Assembly (NCBI RefSeq): GCF_019263705.2
Contig: NZ_JADQDK010000001.1
Location: 5,456,001 to 5,520,000, forward strand
Source: Pseudonocardia abyssalis
Lineage (GTDB): Bacteria; Actinomycetota; Actinomycetes; Mycobacteriales; Pseudonocardiaceae
Direction of reading: 5' to 3'
Length of the DNA stretch: 64,000 nucleotides
Part shown: positions 41,088 to 51,507 of the stretch, piece by piece
How positions within the stretch are numbered: position 1 is the first letter of the stretch
How the letters are laid out: each line of letters begins with the position of its first letter
Translations under genes and position numbers: made by a program
Notes under the pieces: model-generated
Seen by the model: the letters and a program-made list of their open reading frames with translations, nothing else
Database searches by the model: none
Told to the model about the DNA's origin: nothing

Positions 41088-42328
41088 AGGTGGGGGAGCC
41101 GCACCCGCAGCTCCGCGTAGGCGGGGATCAGGGCTCTGCGGGCCGGCCTGCGGCGTTCCACCGTCCAGGGGCGGCCGGCGGCCGTCACCGTCTCCACCAT
41201 CGCCCCCACCTCCGCCTGCGCCAGTGCCGCGCCCAGGCAGAGGTGGCGGCCGGCGCCGAACCAGAGCCTGCGGTTGTCGGGCAGGTAGGGGCGGTCGAGG
41301 TCGAAGCCGCCGGGAGCGGTGTTGGCCGTCCAGGTCAGCAGCAGGACGCGCTCGCCCGCGCGCAGCCGCCGCCCGGCCACGGTGACGTCACGCTTCACCG
41401 ACCGGCCGATCACCGGGGCCGGGGTCGTCACCCGCAGACCCTCGCGGACGGCGTCGGGGAGCCGGGTGGGGTCGGCGAGCAGGCGGTGCTGGTCCCCGGT
41501 GTCGTGCAGCAGCGCCACGGTGCGCGCCATCGCCGAGGCCGCGGTCTCGGTCCCGGCCACCATCAGCAGCGCCGCGAGCCCGGTCGTCTCCCGCAACCCG
41601 AGGCCCAGCTCGCGGCAGCGGCCGAGCAGCGTCTCCGGCGGGGCGTCGCGCCAGGCGTCGGGGACGCCGCGCGTCAGGTCGTCGACGATCGCCTTCGCCC
41701 CGGCCACCGCCTCCGGGGTGAGGGCGGTGTCGGCTGCGCTGCCCAGTGCGGTGGCCGCGAGCCGCTCGCCGGTGACGAACAGCGTGCGGGCCTCGGCGTC
41801 GTCGAGGTCGCCCAGCCCGAGCAGCGACGCCAGCATCCGTCCGACGAGCACGCGGCCGAGGTCGGCGACGTCCACGGGTGCGCCGGACGCCAGGTCGGCC
41901 CGGGCGGTCGCGAGCCGCCGCGACCACGCGCCGCTCACCAGTCGCGCGGCCGTCGCCTCGGTGAACAGGTCCCGGGCGCGGGTGCGCAGGTCGTGGTGGC
42001 CCGGCCCGTCGAAGAGGTCGTACACCCAGTCGCCCAGGACCTGAGCCCACAGGTGCCCGACCCCGCCCTCGCCGAGGAGGGTGAAGGAGCGGTGGTCGGT
42101 GAGGATCTCCCGGGCGATCCGCGGGTCCGCGCTGACCCAGCCCAGCCGCGGCACCCGCCGGATCGGGACGGCGAGGCGGCCGCCGATGAGCAGCGCGGCC
42201 AGTGCCGGTCGGGAGGCGAGCAGCAGCCTGCGCTCGTGACGTGCGGCGGTGTCGGGCACCGGCTCATCGTCGTCGCGGGGACCGCGGTGCGGAACAGTGG
42301 TCCCACCGACGCTGATCAGCGGCTGCAC
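41081..42328 (-). CDS. Cytochrome P450
   Basis: A 415-residue bacterial P450: I-helix oxygen motif LMVAGTETA (near 255), ExxR in AVREGLRV, heme-binding [14 protein letters not shown] with the axial thiolate Cys364. Soluble, with no membrane anchor. The substrate cannot be read from the sequence, and no ferredoxin or reductase gene adjoins. The start at 42328 (GTG or ATG context) is not certain; downstream starts would lose only the first 20-30 variable residues. The stop lies in a hairpin repeat. Confidence 0.88.
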   Translation of the reverse strand: MQPLISVGGTTVPHRGPRDDDEPVPDTAARHERRLLLASRPALAALLIGGRLAVPIRRVPRLGWVSADPRIAREILTDHRSFTLLGEGGVGHLWAQVLGDWVYDLFDGPGHHDLRTRARDLFTEATAARLVSGAWSRRLATARADLASGAPVDVADLGRVLVGRMLASLLGLGDLDDAEARTLFVTGERLAATALGSAADTALTPEAVAGAKAIVDDLTRGVPDAWRDAPPETLLGRCRELGLGLRETTGLAALLMVAGTETAASAMARTVALLHDTGDQHRLLADPTRLPDAVREGLRVTTPAPVIGRSVKRDVTVAGRRLRAGERVLLLTWTANTAPGGFDLDRPYLPDNRRLWFGAGRHLCLGAALAQAEVGAMVETVTAAGRPWTVERRRPARRALIPAYAELRVRLPHLQ

Positions 42329-42479
42329 GGACGGGTGTCGCGGGGCTAAGGTGGACGGGCGCGTCCCGGTGTCGTCAGGTGGGCCCAGAAGGCGGCCCAG
42401 GCATCAGGGGCGCGTTCGTCGTGCATCCGCGAAGGCGCGGTGCGCGAGGAACGCGACGATGAGGAACGGGTGGGTCCAG

Positions 42480-42866
42480 GTGCCGAGCGGCAGGGTCAAG
42501 TGGTACGACGCCGACAAGGGCTTCGGCTTCCTCGCGCAGGACGGCGGCGAGGACGTCTACGTCCGCAAGGCCGCGCTGCCCGCCGGGGTGGAGTCGCTCA
42601 AGCCGGGGCAGCGCGTCGAGTTCGGGATGGCGGAGGGCCGGCGCGGCCCGCAGGCGCTGCAGGTGAAGCTGGTGGATGCGCCGCCGTCGGTCGTGGAGGC
42701 CGCGCGCCGCCCCGCCGAGGACCTGCACAGCCTGATCGAGGACATGATCCGGTTGCTGGACACGAAGGTGCAGCCCGACCTGCGCCGCGGCCGCTACCCG
42801 GAGCGCAAGATCGCGAAGCTCGCGGCCGAGGTCGTCCGGGCCGTGGCGCGCGACCTCGACGGCTGA
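42480..42866 (+). CDS. Cold-shock-domain protein with C-terminal extension
   Basis: A 128-residue protein. Residues 1-70 are a cold-shock domain with RNP motifs ([28 protein letters not shown]); the remaining 55 residues are a helical extension ([20 protein letters not shown]) seen in actinobacterial relatives, unlike 67-residue CspA. It binds single-stranded nucleic acid. GTG 42480 matches the usual start [12 protein letters not shown] 42459 with GAGGA upstream is a fair alternative. The preceding 151 bases are non-coding with a TAAGGT -10-like hexamer near 42344. Confidence 0.88.
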   Translation: MPSGRVKWYDADKGFGFLAQDGGEDVYVRKAALPAGVESLKPGQRVEFGMAEGRRGPQALQVKLVDAPPSVVEAARRPAEDLHSLIEDMIRLLDTKVQPDLRRGRYPERKIAKLAAEVVRAVARDLDG

Positions 42867-42869
42867 TCC

Positions 42870-43334
42870 TCAGCCCGCGACCGTCAGCACCCAGCTCGAC
42901 CGGATCGGGAACACGATCTCGCCGGTCGCCTCGTCGATCTCCGGGGGCGGCCCGTACTGCTGCACCTGCGCGGTGAGCAGGCGGGCGTCCGCGGGGAGCT
43001 CGAGGGAGTAGCTCTCCCGGGCCTGCGGCGCGAACACCGTCGTGCGCTCGTCGAGCTGCTCGCCCGCGCCGTCGCGGTAGGTGAACACGATCTGCCACGG
43101 GGTGTCGGACACGGCCGTCGGCACCGTGACGAGCACCGGCGTGCCCGGCGGCACCGGCAGCGTGACGGGGGCGTTCGCGTCGTTGGTACAGGTCACGAAG
43201 TCGTCCTGGCAGTACTGGGTGGGTGCGGCGACGGCCGACTGTGCCCCGGCGGCGAAGGTCACCTCGGGCGGGGCGTCCGTCCCGCACGCGGCCAGCAGCG
43301 GGACGGCGAGGGCCAGGGCGAGTACGCGGCGCAC
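42870..43334 (-). CDS. DUF2771-family lipoprotein
   Basis: A 154-residue predicted lipoprotein with signal MRRVLALALAVPLLAAC and lipobox LAAC, followed by a small beta-rich domain (QYCQDDFVTCTN with two Cys, WQIVFTYRDG, SSWVLTVAG). It matches the actinobacterial DUF2771 family of unknown function, which commonly sits beside an MFS transporter and a cold-shock gene, as here. GTG 43334. Convergent with the cold-shock gene (3-base gap) and 9 bases downstream of the MFS gene, probably cotranscribed with it. Confidence 0.8.
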   Translation of the reverse strand: MRRVLALALAVPLLAACGTDAPPEVTFAAGAQSAVAAPTQYCQDDFVTCTNDANAPVTLPVPPGTPVLVTVPTAVSDTPWQIVFTYRDGAGEQLDERTTVFAPQARESYSLELPADARLLTAQVQQYGPPPEIDEATGEIVFPIRSSWVLTVAG

Positions 43335-43343
43335 GCCGTCACC

Positions 43344-45134
43344 CTACGTACGGGTGCGGGCGGGCTCCGAGCGCGGCGCCAGGAACGGCAGGATGCTGTG
43401 TCCGCGGGCGATCAGGGCCGTCTGCACGCCGCCGATCGCGACCATCGCCGAGGCGACGACGAACCCGAGCCCGTAGGTGTCGTGCGGCAGCAGCACACCG
43501 AGCGCGCCGCCGAAGACCCACGCGAGCTGCAGGACCGTCTCCGACCGGCCGAACGCCGACGCCCGCGACTCCTCGGGCAGGTCGCGCTGGATCACCGCGT
43601 CGAGGCAGACCTTGGCCAGCGCGCTGCAGGTGGACGCCACCAGCGCGACGATCGCGGCCGTCGCGATGCCGGGCAGGACGGCGGCCACGACCGCCGACGC
43701 CACGGCCACCGCGATGCAGCCGACGACCACCGTGTCGATCTTGTCGAACCGCTGTCGCGACCCGGCCGCGTTGCCGCTGAACGACCCGATCCCGGCCGCC
43801 GCGCCGACGATCCCGATGAGGAACAGCTGCTGTGTCGGGTCGTCACCGGCCTGCGCCCGCACGGTGAACGCGACGAACAGCGTGAGGAAGCCCGTCAGGA
43901 ACCGCATCGACCCGTTGCCCCACAGCGCGACCACGACCCCGCGGCTGACGGGCTGCCGCCTCCCGCGCTGCGTGCTGCGCAGGGCCGCGGGCACCTCGCC
44001 CGCCGTCGACTCCACCCAGCGCGGGATCCGCAGGCAGAGCAGCGTGCCGGCGACGGCGAGCGCAGCGGTGAAGAACAGCGCCCCCGGGGAGCCGGCCAGC
44101 GCCGCGATGCCGGCCGCGATACCGCCGAACACCCCGCCCGCGACCAGCCCGAACGTGGTGAGGCGCGAGTTCGTCGTCGCCAGGGTGATCCTGGTGGGGA
44201 GCACGCGGGGCGTGACCGCGGACTTGAGCACGTGGTAGGTCTTGCTCAGCACCATGACGCCGAGCGCGGCCGGGTAGAGGCCCCAGTTGTCGTAGTTGAG
44301 GGCCATGACGACGGCGAGGACCGCGCGCCCGCCGAAGGAGACCGCGAGCGCGGCGCGGCGGCCGCGTTGCAGGCGGTCGAGCAGCGGGCCGATCACCGGC
44401 GCGACCACCGCGAACGGGGCCACGGTGATGGCGAGGTAGAGCGCGACGTTGGTGACGCTCTCGGCCTTCGCTGCGGCGAAGAACAGGGTGTTGGCCAGCG
44501 CGACCGCCACCGCGGCGTCGACGGCGTAGGTCATCATCGTGGCGTAGGTGAGCGCGGTGAGGCCGGAGCGGTCGGCCCCGTCGGCGCTGGCGGCGCGCTG
44601 GAACGCCCGGATGCCGTTGCCGGTGATCTGGCGGCTGCGCATCGCCGCGACCCGGGTGACGGTGAGCTTGCGCGGCATCTCGACCGCGGCCGGAGGCTCG
44701 GGCTCGGGCGCCGCCTCCGCGACCGGCGGCGGTCCGGCCTCGGTCCAGAGCACCTTGCCGCGGGCGTCGGGCGGACCGGGGGTCCAGGACTGCGGCGGGA
44801 CGGGCGGAGCCCCAGGGGTCCACGACGGCGCGGGCGGCGGGGTGCGGCGGTGGGCGGCCGGGTCGTAGCCGGGGTCGTCGTGCCAGGGGTAGCGGCGGCG
44901 GGGGACGTACCGGTCGTCGTGGGACGCCGTCGAGGGCTGCTCGGTCGTGGGGTGCCCGGCGGTCGGGTGCTGGCCGGCCGGTCGGGGGGCGGCCGGGAAC
45001 GGGGCCGTCGGCGGGTGCGCGGTGGGCTGCGGCGACGGGAACTGCGCGGTCGGCCGCGGGCCGCCGGCCGGGCGGGGTGCGGGCTTCCGGGACGCGTTGC
45101 GGCCGCGGAGGAAGGAGAAACCGGAGCGCGCCAC
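43344..45134 (-). CDS. MFS transporter with long proline-rich cytoplasmic N-terminus
   Basis: A major facilitator superfamily protein of about 596 residues. The first ~150 residues are Pro/His/Thr-rich and disordered (repeats like HPTAGHPTTEQP and SWTPGAPPVPPQ); about 12 membrane segments follow from LTALTYATMMTYAVDAAVAVAL. The loop LDRLQRGRRAAL is the A-motif-like part. Substrate unknown. Start uncertain: GTG 45134 or ATG 45152 (six residues longer). It is followed by the DUF2771 lipoprotein gene. Confidence 0.82.
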   Translation of the reverse strand: MARSGFSFLRGRNASRKPAPRPAGGPRPTAQFPSPQPTAHPPTAPFPAAPRPAGQHPTAGHPTTEQPSTASHDDRYVPRRRYPWHDDPGYDPAAHRRTPPPAPSWTPGAPPVPPQSWTPGPPDARGKVLWTEAGPPPVAEAAPEPEPPAAVEMPRKLTVTRVAAMRSRQITGNGIRAFQRAASADGADRSGLTALTYATMMTYAVDAAVAVALANTLFFAAAKAESVTNVALYLAITVAPFAVVAPVIGPLLDRLQRGRRAALAVSFGGRAVLAVVMALNYDNWGLYPAALGVMVLSKTYHVLKSAVTPRVLPTRITLATTNSRLTTFGLVAGGVFGGIAAGIAALAGSPGALFFTAALAVAGTLLCLRIPRWVESTAGEVPAALRSTQRGRRQPVSRGVVVALWGNGSMRFLTGFLTLFVAFTVRAQAGDDPTQQLFLIGIVGAAAGIGSFSGNAAGSRQRFDKIDTVVVGCIAVAVASAVVAAVLPGIATAAIVALVASTCSALAKVCLDAVIQRDLPEESRASAFGRSETVLQLAWVFGGALGVLLPHDTYGLGFVVASAMVAIGGVQTALIARGHSILPFLAPRSEPARTRT

Positions 45135-45223
45135 GTCCCCATTCTGACGCATCCGTACACCCCGGGGAGGGCGTCGCCCGCGTGGCGTGCCCGGGGGTCG
45201 GGCGGCGGCGGCGAACTCGCGGG

Positions 45224-45994
45224 TCAGGGGGTGGGGACCAGGCGGACGCGGAAGGTCGACGGCCAGAGCTTGCCCGTCAGCAGCAGCTCCCCGCCCCCCG
45301 CGTCGGCGATGCCGTTGAGGACGTCGGCGTCCGCGCGACGGGCGGGGTCGAGCAGGCCGCTCGCGTCCACCTCCGCCGTCACCCGCCCGTCCGACGGGTC
45401 GATCCGCACGATCCGGTCGGTCCGCCAGATGTTCGCGTACACCTGCCCGTCGACGCACTCGAGCTCGTTGAGCCGCGTCACCGGCACCCCGCCCTCGGTG
45501 ACGGTCACGGAGCCGGTCTCGGCGAACGTCGCCGGGTCGTGGAAGCGCAGCAGGGCGGTTCCGTCGGAGCGGACGAGGCGCCCGCCGTCGTGGCACAGCC
45601 CCCAGCCCTCGCCGGTCAGCGGTACGGACCGCAGCATCGTCAGCGACGCCCGGTCCCACTCGTAGGCGACGCCGTCGCGCCAGGTGAGCTGCCAGATCCG
45701 GTCGCCGACGACGGTGATCCCCTCGCCGAACACCCCGTCCGGTAGCGGGACCGCCCGGCGCACGTCCCCGGTGGCGGGGTCCAGCTCGCGCAGCTGCGAG
45801 CCCCCGACCAGCCCCGTCCCCTCGTACACCACGCCGTCGGCGATCTCGAACCCCTGTGTGAACGCCGACGGGTCGTGCGGGATCTCGGCGAGGACCTCGG
45901 GCCGCAGCACCGGCACCGCGTCGGCGGGGACGGCCGCCGCGCAGCCCGCCATCGCCAGCACGGTGGCGAACACGAGCGCGCGCCCGGACGTCAT
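45224..45994 (-). CDS. Glutaminyl-peptide cyclotransferase, exported lipoprotein
   Basis: A five-bladed beta-propeller glutaminyl cyclase of the plant/bacterial type, 256 residues, converting N-terminal Gln to pyroglutamate. Signal with lipobox MAGC, then FTQGFEIADGVVYEGTGLVG, LTWRDGVAYEWD, LNELECVDGQVYANIW and DVLNGIADA, all family hallmarks. ATG 45994. Divergent from the DUF3027 gene, 27 bases apart, so the two promoters overlap. Confidence 0.9.
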   Translation of the reverse strand: MTSGRALVFATVLAMAGCAAAVPADAVPVLRPEVLAEIPHDPSAFTQGFEIADGVVYEGTGLVGGSQLRELDPATGDVRRAVPLPDGVFGEGITVVGDRIWQLTWRDGVAYEWDRASLTMLRSVPLTGEGWGLCHDGGRLVRSDGTALLRFHDPATFAETGSVTVTEGGVPVTRLNELECVDGQVYANIWRTDRIVRIDPSDGRVTAEVDASGLLDPARRADADVLNGIADAGGGELLLTGKLWPSTFRVRLVPTP

Positions 45995-46021
45995 GGTCGG
46001 CAGGGTGGCACAATCACCGCG

Positions 46022-46804
46022 GTGAGCGCCGAATCCACCCCTCCCGCCCGGCTCGTTCACGCCGTCGAGCTGGCCAGGGCCGCCGCCGTCGAGGACGCCA
46101 CCACCGATCTGGGGCGCGCGAGCGCCGAGTCGGCCGTCGGCGAGCACCTCGAGGCCGTGGTCGAGGACCCGGGCACGCTCACCCACTTCTTCGCCGCCCG
46201 CCACGGCGGGTACCGGGGCTGGCGCTGGTCGGTCACCGTCGCGGCCCCCGAGGGCGAGGACGACGGCCCGATCACCGTGTGCGAGGTCGTGCTGCTGCCC
46301 GGCACCGACGCGGTCACCGCGCCCGCCTGGGTGCCGTGGCAGGAGCGGGTCCGTCCCGGCGACCTGGGTGTCGGTGACCTCCTCCCCGCAGCCGACGACG
46401 ACGAGCGCCTCGTGCCCGGTTACGTCGCGGTCGACGACGCCGACCTCGACGTGCAGATCGCGGTCGAGGTCGGGCTGGGTCGCACCAAGGTGCTCTCCCG
46501 CGCCGGTCGCGACTCGGCGGCCGAGCGCTGGTTCGAGGGCCCGCACGGCCCGGGTACCGACATGGCCAAGGCGGCCCCCGGATCGTGCGGGACCTGCGGG
46601 TTCTTCCTGTCCCTCGCCGGCTCGATGCGGGGCGCGTTCGGCGTGTGCGGCAACGAGTACGCCCCCGCCGACGGCGCGGTCGTGGCCGTCGGGTTCGGCT
46701 GCGGCGCGCACTCCGACGTGGTGGTCGAGGCCGGCTCGCCCGTCATGGTCGCCGAGCTGGTCTACGACGACGGCGTCGACCTGGAGCCGGTCGCCACCTC
46801 GTGA
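46022..46804 (+). CDS. DUF3027-family protein
   Basis: A 260-residue actinobacterial protein of unknown function matching DUF3027: HFFAARHGGYRGWRWSVTV, PAWVPWQERVRPGDLGVGD, and a cysteine-containing tail (GSCGTCGFFLSLAGSMRGAFGVCGNEYAP) that could hold a metal. GTG 46022 overlaps the promoter region of the divergent cyclotransferase. Its TGA overlaps the GTG of the large sacsin-like ATPase, so the two proteins are translated as a pair. Confidence 0.85.
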   Translation: MSAESTPPARLVHAVELARAAAVEDATTDLGRASAESAVGEHLEAVVEDPGTLTHFFAARHGGYRGWRWSVTVAAPEGEDDGPITVCEVVLLPGTDAVTAPAWVPWQERVRPGDLGVGDLLPAADDDERLVPGYVAVDDADLDVQIAVEVGLGRTKVLSRAGRDSAAERWFEGPHGPGTDMAKAAPGSCGTCGFFLSLAGSMRGAFGVCGNEYAPADGAVVAVGFGCGAHSDVVVEAGSPVMVAELVYDDGVDLEPVATS

Positions 46805-49629
46805 ACGACCCGTTCGGCACCGCATCGCTGCGGGCCGCGGTCCTCGACGCCTGGGCGTCCTCACCGACGCGCTTCCGCGAGGACGCCAACGCCGAGGAGG
46901 ACCTCTGCCTCGGTGGCTACGCCGACGCGTGGTTCGTCGAGCTCGCCCAGAACGCCGCCGACGCCGCGCGCGCCGCGGGGGTGCCGGGCCGGATCGTGGT
47001 GGCCCTGGTCGACGGCGAACTGCGCGTCGCCAACACCGGCACCCCGCTGGACGCCGCCGGGGTCGCCGCTCTCGCGTCGCTGCGGGCCTCGGCCAAGCGC
47101 GACACCGACTCCGTCGGCCGGTTCGGGGTCGGGTTCGCCGCGGTCCTCGCCGTCACCGACGCGCCCCGCGTCCTCTCGAGGACAGGCGGGATCGCGTTCT
47201 CCGCCGCCCGCACCATCGACGCCGTCGCGGACCTGCCCGCCGTCGTCGCCGAGCTGGCCCGCCGCGACGAGCCGCCGGTGCTGCGCCTGGCCTGGCCGGT
47301 GGACGGGGAACCCGGTCTCGACACCGAGGTCCGGATGCCGCTGCGTCCCGGCGTCGACGGGGGTGCGCTGCTCGCGTCGGCCGCCGCCGAGGCCGCGGAC
47401 CTGCTGCTCGCCCTGCCCGACCTGGTCGAGATCACCGTCGGCGGCACCGTCGTGACCCGCGCCGACGACGGCGACGTGGCGACGATCGCCACCCGCGTCG
47501 ACGCCGGGTCCCGCGACGACCGGTGGCGCCTGGCCGGGCGAACCGGGCGGTTGGAGCGGGACGCGGACGGGGCCGTCGAGCAGCGCGGACGCCGGGACTG
47601 GTCGGCCACCTGGGCCCTCCCGCTCGACCGTGCGCTGATCGACGACGAGGTCCTGTACGCCCCGACCGCCACCGGCGAGCGCCTCGGGCTGCCCGCGCGG
47701 CTCGTCGCGACCGTCCCGATGGAGCCCGACCGCCGCCGCGCCCGCACCGGCCCCGGAACCGACGCGGTGCTCGCCGGGGCCGTCGACGCCTATCTCGACC
47801 TCGTCCGCGCGACCCCGCCCGCCGAGCGGGCCGCGCTCGTCCCGGAGCCCGGTTTCCCGCGCTCCCCGCTCGACGGCCGGCTGCGCGAGGGGATCGTCGA
47901 GGCGCTGCGCCGCACCGCGTGGCTCCCCGGAGCCGACGGCTCGGACCTGGTCCCGGCGCGGGCGCGGTGGCTCGACCTCCCCGACCCGGGCGATCTCCTC
48001 GCCCTCCTCGGGTTCGCCGACCTGACCGCCGCCCCGCCGCCCGTCGCACTCGACGTCGAGCGTCTGTCCGCGGCCGGTCTCGTCGAGCGGCTCACCGGCG
48101 TCGACCGCCCGCCGACCTGGTGGAAGTCCCTCTACGCCGCACTCGCGCCGCTGGTCGGCGTCGTCCCCGGGCTCTCCGAGGACCTGCGCGCGCTCCCCGT
48201 CCCGCTCGCCGACGGCCGCGTCGCGCTCGGTCCGCCGACGGTGCTGCTCCCGTCGGGCGTCGCGTTCGGGGTGTCGCTGCCCGGCCTGCACCTAGCCCAC
48301 CCCGACGCCGTGCACCCGCTGCTCGCGCGCCTCGGCGCCACCACGGCCGACGCCCGCACGCTGCTGGAGCACCCCGCGCTGCTCGCCGCCGTCGAGAGCT
48401 CCCTGGACGACGCCGACGCCGGGCTCGACGTCCGCCCGCTCGCCGAGGCGGTGCTCGCGCTCGTGGCGCAGGTGGGCACCGTCGACGGCTGCGGTGCGCT
48501 CGCCCTGCCCGCCGACGACGGCCTCCCGGCCCGCGCCGACGAGCTGATGCTCCCCGACGCCGCGCTCGCCCCGCTGCTCGGCGACGACCCGCCGCTGGGC
48601 GTCGTCGACGCGCCGTGGGCCGACCGCGCCGCGCTCGTCGCCGTCGGCGTGCTGGACGGGTTCGCGCTCGTCGTCGACGAGGAGCCGACCGGCCCCGACC
48701 ACGACCTCGATGACGAGGAGCGCTGGTGGGACTCGCTGCCCGAGCCCCCGCGGCGGCTGGTGGCGGTGCGCGACCTCGACCTCGTCGACGACGACGCCTG
48801 GTCCGCCGCGCTCGCCCTGCTCGGCGCCGGCCGCGAGACCCGTGAAGCTCTGAGCGGCGGTTACACCGCCTGGTGGCTGGCCCGACATGCCCGACTCGAC
48901 GGTCGCCGCCCCGATCACTGGCGGCTCCCGTCGGCGCACGGGATCGCGGCTCTCTACGACCAGGTCCCGGAACCGGCGACCCGGGGGCGGGGGAACAGCG
49001 ACTCACGGGAGGGTGGGGACTCGCCGGCGGAGGGTGTGTGGCTCGCCGCCGGTGTCCGCGCCGATCTGGTCGTCGCCGACGCCCGTGGGGCCACCGACCT
49101 GCTCGACCGCCTCGCCGACCCCGATCGGCACCCGGACGTCGCGCTGGTCGCCGACGCGCACATCGCGCTGACCGACGCCGTCGCCGCCGGGCGTGTCGAC
49201 CCGGCCGATCTCGACGCGCCGGAGAACGTCCGCGCGCTCGACGGCTCGGTCGTGTCCGTCGACGTCGCCGTGGTGCTCGACGCCCCGTGGCCCGCCTCCG
49301 TCCTCCCGGCCGGGGAACTGGTGGCCGGGGGCGACCCCGCACTGCTCGCCGACCTGCTCGACCTCCCGCTCGCCACCGACATCGTGGCCGGAGTCGTCGA
49401 GGGGGCGGGGAAGGCCGTCGACTGGGCCGACGTCGCCGAGGTCGTGGTGGCGTGCCACACGCTCGGCGTCGCCGTCCCCGGTGGATCGGTGATCCTCCAC
49501 GACGAGCTGTGGGTGCGGGTCACCCGGCCCGTCACCGGCCGTTTCCGGGTTCCGGCCTGGCCCGACGGGGTGGGCGGCTGGCACGCCGATGACCCCCTCC
49601 GGGCCCTACTCGCACTACTTGCGGAGTGA
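46801..49629 (+). CDS. Sacsin-like N-terminal HATPase domain protein, 942 residues
   Basis: A large protein whose first ~200 residues form a GHKL (Hsp90-type) ATPase domain like that of sacsin: [15 protein letters not shown] (N-box), VANTGTPLD (G1) and [13 protein letters not shown] (G2). The rest (700+ residues) is Asp/Leu/Ala-rich with no recognised domain. Such proteins may act as chaperones or in stress or defence; function here unknown. GTG 46801 overlaps the DUF3027 stop. An in-frame repeat copy (48983-49009) inserts residues like [10 protein letters not shown] between EPA and EGVW. mshA starts 7 bases after its stop. Confidence 0.82.
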   Translation: MNDPFGTASLRAAVLDAWASSPTRFREDANAEEDLCLGGYADAWFVELAQNAADAARAAGVPGRIVVALVDGELRVANTGTPLDAAGVAALASLRASAKRDTDSVGRFGVGFAAVLAVTDAPRVLSRTGGIAFSAARTIDAVADLPAVVAELARRDEPPVLRLAWPVDGEPGLDTEVRMPLRPGVDGGALLASAAAEAADLLLALPDLVEITVGGTVVTRADDGDVATIATRVDAGSRDDRWRLAGRTGRLERDADGAVEQRGRRDWSATWALPLDRALIDDEVLYAPTATGERLGLPARLVATVPMEPDRRRARTGPGTDAVLAGAVDAYLDLVRATPPAERAALVPEPGFPRSPLDGRLREGIVEALRRTAWLPGADGSDLVPARARWLDLPDPGDLLALLGFADLTAAPPPVALDVERLSAAGLVERLTGVDRPPTWWKSLYAALAPLVGVVPGLSEDLRALPVPLADGRVALGPPTVLLPSGVAFGVSLPGLHLAHPDAVHPLLARLGATTADARTLLEHPALLAAVESSLDDADAGLDVRPLAEAVLALVAQVGTVDGCGALALPADDGLPARADELMLPDAALAPLLGDDPPLGVVDAPWADRAALVAVGVLDGFALVVDEEPTGPDHDLDDEERWWDSLPEPPRRLVAVRDLDLVDDDAWSAALALLGAGRETREALSGGYTAWWLARHARLDGRRPDHWRLPSAHGIAALYDQVPEPATRGRGNSDSREGGDSPAEGVWLAAGVRADLVVADARGATDLLDRLADPDRHPDVALVADAHIALTDAVAAGRVDPADLDAPENVRALDGSVVSVDVAVVLDAPWPASVLPAGELVAGGDPALLADLLDLPLATDIVAGVVEGAGKAVDWADVAEVVVACHTLGVAVPGGSVILHDELWVRVTRPVTGRFRVPAWPDGVGGWHADDPLRALLALLAE
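48983..49009 (+). repeat. AACAGCGACTC-family repeat inserted in frame within the sacsin-like gene
   Basis: The 27-mer GGGGGCGGGGGAACAGCGAC + TCACGGG matches 24 of 27 bases of an intergenic copy at 25856-25882. In this gene it is read as GRGNSDSR and keeps the frame open. It appears to be an insertion between two natural segments of the protein. Confidence 0.65.
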
Positions 49630-49636
49630 ACGACAC

Positions 49637-50935
49637 GTGCTAGACAGAAGCGTGACCCTCCAGCGCCGGCCCCGCCGCGTCAGCGTGCTGTCCGTGCACA
49701 CCTCGCCGCTGGAGCAGCCGGGCACGGGCGACGCGGGGGGCATGAACGTCTACATCGTCGAGACCGCCCGCCGGATGGCGGAGCGCGGCGTCGAGGTGGA
49801 GATCTTCACCCGGGCCACGTCCTCGGAGCACCCACCGGTCGTGGAGCTGGCCCCCGGGGTGCTGGTGCGCCACATCGCGGCCGGGCCGTTCGAGGGGTTG
49901 GGGAAGAACGACCTGCCCAGCCAGCTGTGCGCGTTCACCGCGGGCGTGCTGCGCACCGAGGCCCGCCACGACCCCGGTTACTACGACGTCGTGCACTCGC
50001 ACTACTGGCTCTCCGGGCAGGTCGGCTGGCTGGCCCGCGACCGCTGGGGCGTGCCGCTCGTGCACAGCGCCCACACGCTCGCGCGCGTCAAGAACGCCGC
50101 GCTCGCCGAGGGCGACCCGCCCGAGCCGATGGTGCGCGTCATCGGCGAGGACCAGGTCGTCGCCGAGGCCGACCGCCTGATCGGCAACACCGACTCCGAG
50201 GCCCGCGAGCTGATCGAGCTGTACGGGGCCGACCCGCGCCGCGTCGTCACGATCCCGCCCGGCGTCGACCTCGACCGGTTCGTCCCGGGCGACCGCGCCG
50301 CCTCCCGCCATGCTCTCGGCCTCGCCCCCGACGCCGTCGTGCTCGCGTTCGTCGGCCGGATCCAGCCGCTGAAGGCCCCCGACGTCCTGCTCCGCGCCGC
50401 CGCCGAGATGCTCCGGCGCGATCCGGCGCTGCGCGCGCGGCTCGTCGTCCTCGTCGCGGGCGGGCCGTCGGGCAGCGGGCTGGCCGCGCCGACCTCGCTG
50501 CAGGCACTCGCCGCGTCCCTGGGCATCACCGACGTCGTGCGCTTCCTGCCGCCGCAGCGCGGGCACGGGCTCGTCGACGTCTACCGCGCCGCCGACCTCG
50601 TCGCCGTGCCCAGTCACAACGAGTCGTTCGGCCTCGTCGCGCTGGAGGCGCAGGCGTGCGGCACGCCCGTCGTCGCGGCGCGGGTCGGCGGCCTGCCGGT
50701 GGCCGTCGCGGAGGGGCGGTCCGGGCTGCTGGTGCCCGGGCACGGCTCCGGCCAGTGGGCCGACGCGCTGCGGGCGGGCCTGGCCCGGCGCGACGACCTC
50801 GGCGCGGGCGCGGTCGTCCACGCCCGGCGGTTCTCCTGGGACCGCACCACGGAGTCGCTGCTGGAGACCTACGCGGGCGCGGCCGCGGAGTTCGGCGAGC
50901 GCCAGGGAGTGCCCGCGGGGATGATCGCCCTGTGA
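49637..50935 (+). CDS. mshA: D-inositol-3-phosphate glycosyltransferase MshA (mycothiol biosynthesis)
   Basis: Family 4 glycosyltransferase that joins UDP-GlcNAc to inositol-3-phosphate, the first step to mycothiol. The 432-residue protein has [20 protein letters not shown] and [13 protein letters not shown] at the N-terminus, [15 protein letters not shown], and the donor-binding [29 protein letters not shown] 49637 has GGAG about ten bases upstream; an in-frame ATG at 49589 would overlap the previous gene by 41 bases. The YbjN-family gene overlaps its stop, the order known from mycobacteria. Confidence 0.93.
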   Translation: MLDRSVTLQRRPRRVSVLSVHTSPLEQPGTGDAGGMNVYIVETARRMAERGVEVEIFTRATSSEHPPVVELAPGVLVRHIAAGPFEGLGKNDLPSQLCAFTAGVLRTEARHDPGYYDVVHSHYWLSGQVGWLARDRWGVPLVHSAHTLARVKNAALAEGDPPEPMVRVIGEDQVVAEADRLIGNTDSEARELIELYGADPRRVVTIPPGVDLDRFVPGDRAASRHALGLAPDAVVLAFVGRIQPLKAPDVLLRAAAEMLRRDPALRARLVVLVAGGPSGSGLAAPTSLQALAASLGITDVVRFLPPQRGHGLVDVYRAADLVAVPSHNESFGLVALEAQACGTPVVAARVGGLPVAVAEGRSGLLVPGHGSGQWADALRAGLARRDDLGAGAVVHARRFSWDRTTESLLETYAGAAAEFGERQGVPAGMIAL

Positions 50936-51414
50936 GTGCCAGCCCCGCCGACCTCATCGCCGCCGCCCTCGCCGAGCTGGAGGTCGACCACCACCAGCGC
51001 GAGCCCGGGCAGTTCCTCGTCACGCTGCCCGGCACCGCCCGGCTGCAGACGCACTGCTGGCTCGTCGTCCGCGACCACGCCGTCTTCGTGCAGGCGTTCG
51101 TGTGCCGCCGCCCCGACGAGGAGTTCGAGGCGGTCTACCGGTTCCTGCTGCAGCGCAACGCCCGTCTCTACGGCGTGCACTACACGATCGACCGCATCGG
51201 CGACATCCACCTCACCGGCCGCATCGCGCTGCACGCCGTCACGACCGACGAGGTCGACCGGGTGCTCGGCCAGGTGCTGGAGGCCGCCGACGGCGACTTC
51301 AACACCCTCCTCGAGCTCGGCTTCGCGAGCTCGATCCGCCGCGAGCACGCCTGGCGCTCCGAGCGCGGCGAGTCCACGGCCAACCTGAAGGCGTTCGAGC
51401 ACCTCTTCACCTGA
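50932..51414 (+). CDS. YbjN-domain protein (type III secretion chaperone-like fold)
   Basis: A 160-residue protein of the YbjN family: [46 protein letters not shown], ending [17 protein letters not shown]. Function unknown; the fold resembles secretion chaperones. GTG 50932 overlaps the mshA TGA (GTGA). Its place directly after mshA matches the mycobacterial arrangement, where gpm1 follows soon after; here about 7.6 kb of other genes come first. Confidence 0.88.
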   Translation: MSASPADLIAAALAELEVDHHQREPGQFLVTLPGTARLQTHCWLVVRDHAVFVQAFVCRRPDEEFEAVYRFLLQRNARLYGVHYTIDRIGDIHLTGRIALHAVTTDEVDRVLGQVLEAADGDFNTLLELGFASSIRREHAWRSERGESTANLKAFEHLFT

Positions 51415-51507
51415 TCGTGACCTGGTCCGGCCAACCGGTCGCGGCGCCGGCCCCGTCCCTGCGGTGGGAGTCCCGGAACGGATCCGGGTGCCGAGGAGGC
51501 GATCAGG

